From Hyphomicrobiales bacterium (GTDB lineage Bacteria; Pseudomonadota; Alphaproteobacteria; Rhizobiales; GCA-2746425), in contig NVXB01000125.1 in the NCBI GenBank assembly GCA_002746425.1, positions 2,088 to 8,506 on the forward strand: a stretch of DNA of 6,419 nt. Reading direction: 5' to 3'. A program made the translations under genes and the position numbers. A model generated the notes under the pieces. That model saw only the letters and a program-made list of their open reading frames with translations, had not been told where the DNA came from and searched no databases. Of the stretch, positions 4,697 through 6,419 are shown one piece after another (the stretch's first letter is position 1; each line of letters begins with the position of its first letter).

Positions 4697-6419
4697 GCGG
4701 TTTTCGCCTCAATTCAGGTGGTCAGGTAGACCGCAGCACATCGGTACGTTTTCGCTTTGACGGCAGCAATGTAACCGGCTTTGAAGGCGATACCATCGCC
4801 TCTGCTTTGCTGGCCAATGGCCAAAGTCTGTTTGGTCGCAGTTTCAAATATCATCGCCCACGCGGCGTTTATACCGCAGGCAGCGAAGAGCCCAACGCGC
4901 TGGTCAACATCAACCGGGGCGGCGTGCTGGAACCCAACACCCGCGCCACAATGAGCGAAATTTTTGACGGGCTATCTGCCAACAGCCAAAACCGCTGGCC
5001 GAGCCTTTCATTTGATGTATTGTCGATCAACCAATTCGCTGGACCGTTGTTGCAGGCCGGGTTTTACTACAAGACCTTTATGGGGCCGACGCGCAAAGCA
5101 TGGCGGGTTTACGAGCATTTCATTCGCCGCGCTGCGGGGCTTGGCACAGCTGGCAAGCGCCACGACACCGACCGCTATGAAAAACTCAATGTTTTTGCCG
5201 ATCTGCTAATTGTTGGCGGTGGCCTTGCGGGCCTGAACGCGGCCCATCTTGCAGGTACCAAGGGCGCGCGGGTTGTTCTGGTCGATGAGCACCCCGAATT
5301 TGGCGGCTACCATCGCGGTAACGCCAAACACATTGCCGATATTGATGAGTTGGTGCGCGAGCTGCGCGCCATGGACAACGTCACTGTTCTTTCGCGCACA
5401 ACCTGCTTTGGTGCCTATGATGGCAACACTTTTGGCATGGTGGAGCGTGTTAGCGGGCATATCGCCAACGCCAGCTCGCTAGAACCGTTTGAGCGTTATC
5501 ATGTGGTGCGCGCCACCCACGCCATTTACGCATGCGGCGCGCTGGAACGGCCCATCACCTTCCCCGATAATGACCGCCCCGGCATTATGTTGGCCGACAG
5601 CATTCGCGCCTATGCCTATCGCTATGGCGTGTCGCCGGGCAAAAGCATCGCCTTTTTCACCAATAATGATGGCGCTTATACCGAGTTGAGCGCATTAAAA
5701 GATTTGGGTGTGCCGATCCACACTATGATCGATACGCGCACGGAAATTTCCGACGCCTCTATTGCACAAATAGCGGCTTCTGGCGTCAATCTCATCACTG
5801 GCCATGCAGTAACCGGGGTGCGCGGCAGCCAAAACATCAACCAGATCAGCCTTGCGCCCTATGATGCCTACAGCAAATCAGTGTCTGGCACCCCGCGCAC
5901 GCTGGATTGCGATTGCCTTGCTGTTTCTGGCGGTTGGACACCAAGCATCCATCTGACAAGCCAAATGGGCGGCGCGCCAATCTGGGACGAAATGCTGCAA
6001 GCCTTTTTGCCCGGCAAAAGCGATGGTGGCTGGACCGCTTGCGGAACCATGGCTGGCCATATGAGCAGTGAAGAGGCTTTGGCCAGCGCTGAGGCCGTGA
6101 CCGAACCCATTTTGCGCAAAATGGGCTTTAGCAAAGGTCGCAAAAAAATGACCGTGCCCAAACGCGTGGATGTTTTGAAGACAAACCCGGTGTGGAAAAT
6201 CGACAACACCAAGGGCAAAGCCTTTGTTGATTTTCAGCATGATGTCACCTCCGCAGACATTTTACTGGCCCACCGCGAGGGTTTTCACAGTGTAGAGCAT
6301 ATGAAGCGCTACACGACGCTGGGCATGGCGACGGATCAGGGCAAATTATCCAACATCAACGGCCTGGCATTGATGGCCGATGCGCGCAAGCTCACCCTAC
6401 CCGAAGTTGGCACAACCCG
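4693..6419 (+). CDS. soxA: Sarcosine oxidase alpha subunit (3' end cut off by window)
   Basis: SoxA is the large subunit of heterotetrameric sarcosine oxidase; it carries NAD+ and, in its C-terminal GcvT-like half, binds folate. The frame is open from ATG 4693 to the right edge, giving 575 residues of about 1000 expected. Residues about 15-100 are a ferredoxin-like (Fer2_4) domain with FKYHRPRGVY but no cysteine: the first Cys is residue 238. It therefore holds no Fe-S cluster, as in known SoxA and unlike related opine/hydrogen-cyanide synthase subunits. GGGLAG (175-180) is the dinucleotide-binding motif. FGAYDGN, SGGWTPSIHLTSQMGG and, from about 509, GKAFVDFQHDVT followed by RYTTLGMATDQGK are typical alpha-subunit blocks. 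The folate domain is mostly outside the window. The ATG overlaps the soxD stop, with a weak GAAGAGA ribosome site 7 nt upstream. soxG is expected downstream. Confidence 0.96.
   Translation, partial: MSGFRLNSGGQVDRSTSVRFRFDGSNVTGFEGDTIASALLANGQSLFGRSFKYHRPRGVYTAGSEEPNALVNINRGGVLEPNTRATMSEIFDGLSANSQNRWPSLSFDVLSINQFAGPLLQAGFYYKTFMGPTRKAWRVYEHFIRRAAGLGTAGKRHDTDRYEKLNVFADLLIVGGGLAGLNAAHLAGTKGARVVLVDEHPEFGGYHRGNAKHIADIDELVRELRAMDNVTVLSRTTCFGAYDGNTFGMVERVSGHIANASSLEPFERYHVVRATHAIYACGALERPITFPDNDRPGIMLADSIRAYAYRYGVSPGKSIAFFTNNDGAYTELSALKDLGVPIHTMIDTRTEISDASIAQIAASGVNLITGHAVTGVRGSQNINQISLAPYDAYSKSVSGTPRTLDCDCLAVSGGWTPSIHLTSQMGGAPIWDEMLQAFLPGKSDGGWTACGTMAGHMSSEEALASAEAVTEPILRKMGFSKGRKKMTVPKRVDVLKTNPVWKIDNTKGKAFVDFQHDVTSADILLAHREGFHSVEHMKRYTTLGMATDQGKLSNINGLALMADARKLTLPEVGTT

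Overview
The window looks like part of an alphaproteobacterial chromosome of moderate GC content, judged from protein style and gene order; a marine or plant-associated methylated-amine user would fit, but the genus cannot be read from this sequence. It is a compact catabolic locus for N-methylated glycines (dimethylglycine and sarcosine), the lower part of glycine betaine/choline breakdown. I see no mobile element, tRNA, rRNA, CRISPR array or phage gene.

Layout. Positions 1-1781, minus strand: the N-terminal 593 residues of a dimethylglycine/sarcosine dehydrogenase-type flavoprotein that runs off the left edge. Positions 1782-1934: a 153-bp gap with two abutting small palindromes just upstream of that gene. 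Positions 1935-2876, minus strand: a GlxA/GbdR-type regulator with a DJ-1/PfpI-like sensor domain and an AraC DNA-binding domain. Positions 2877-3147: an AT-rich 271-bp divergent control region with several dyads. Positions 3148-4407, 4421-4696 and 4693-6419, plus strand: soxB, soxD and soxA, three of the four subunit genes of heterotetrameric sarcosine oxidase. soxA runs off the right edge, and soxG would be expected just beyond it.

How the genes work together (family knowledge plus inference). The minus-strand flavoprotein would demethylate dimethylglycine to sarcosine, or act on sarcosine itself, passing the methyl carbon to tetrahydrofolate through its C-terminal GcvT-like domain. Sarcosine oxidase then converts sarcosine to glycine, 5,10-methylene-tetrahydrofolate and hydrogen peroxide. 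The regulator sits between the two arms and most likely senses a betaine-pathway metabolite and controls the divergent sox operon, and perhaps its own gene and the dehydrogenase.

The protein content is well known rather than a new system. The less described signals are in the two non-coding gaps: candidate operators in the divergent promoter region, a dyad touching the regulator's ribosome binding site, paired palindromes before the dehydrogenase, and an AUG-stop element overlapping the GTG start of soxB.
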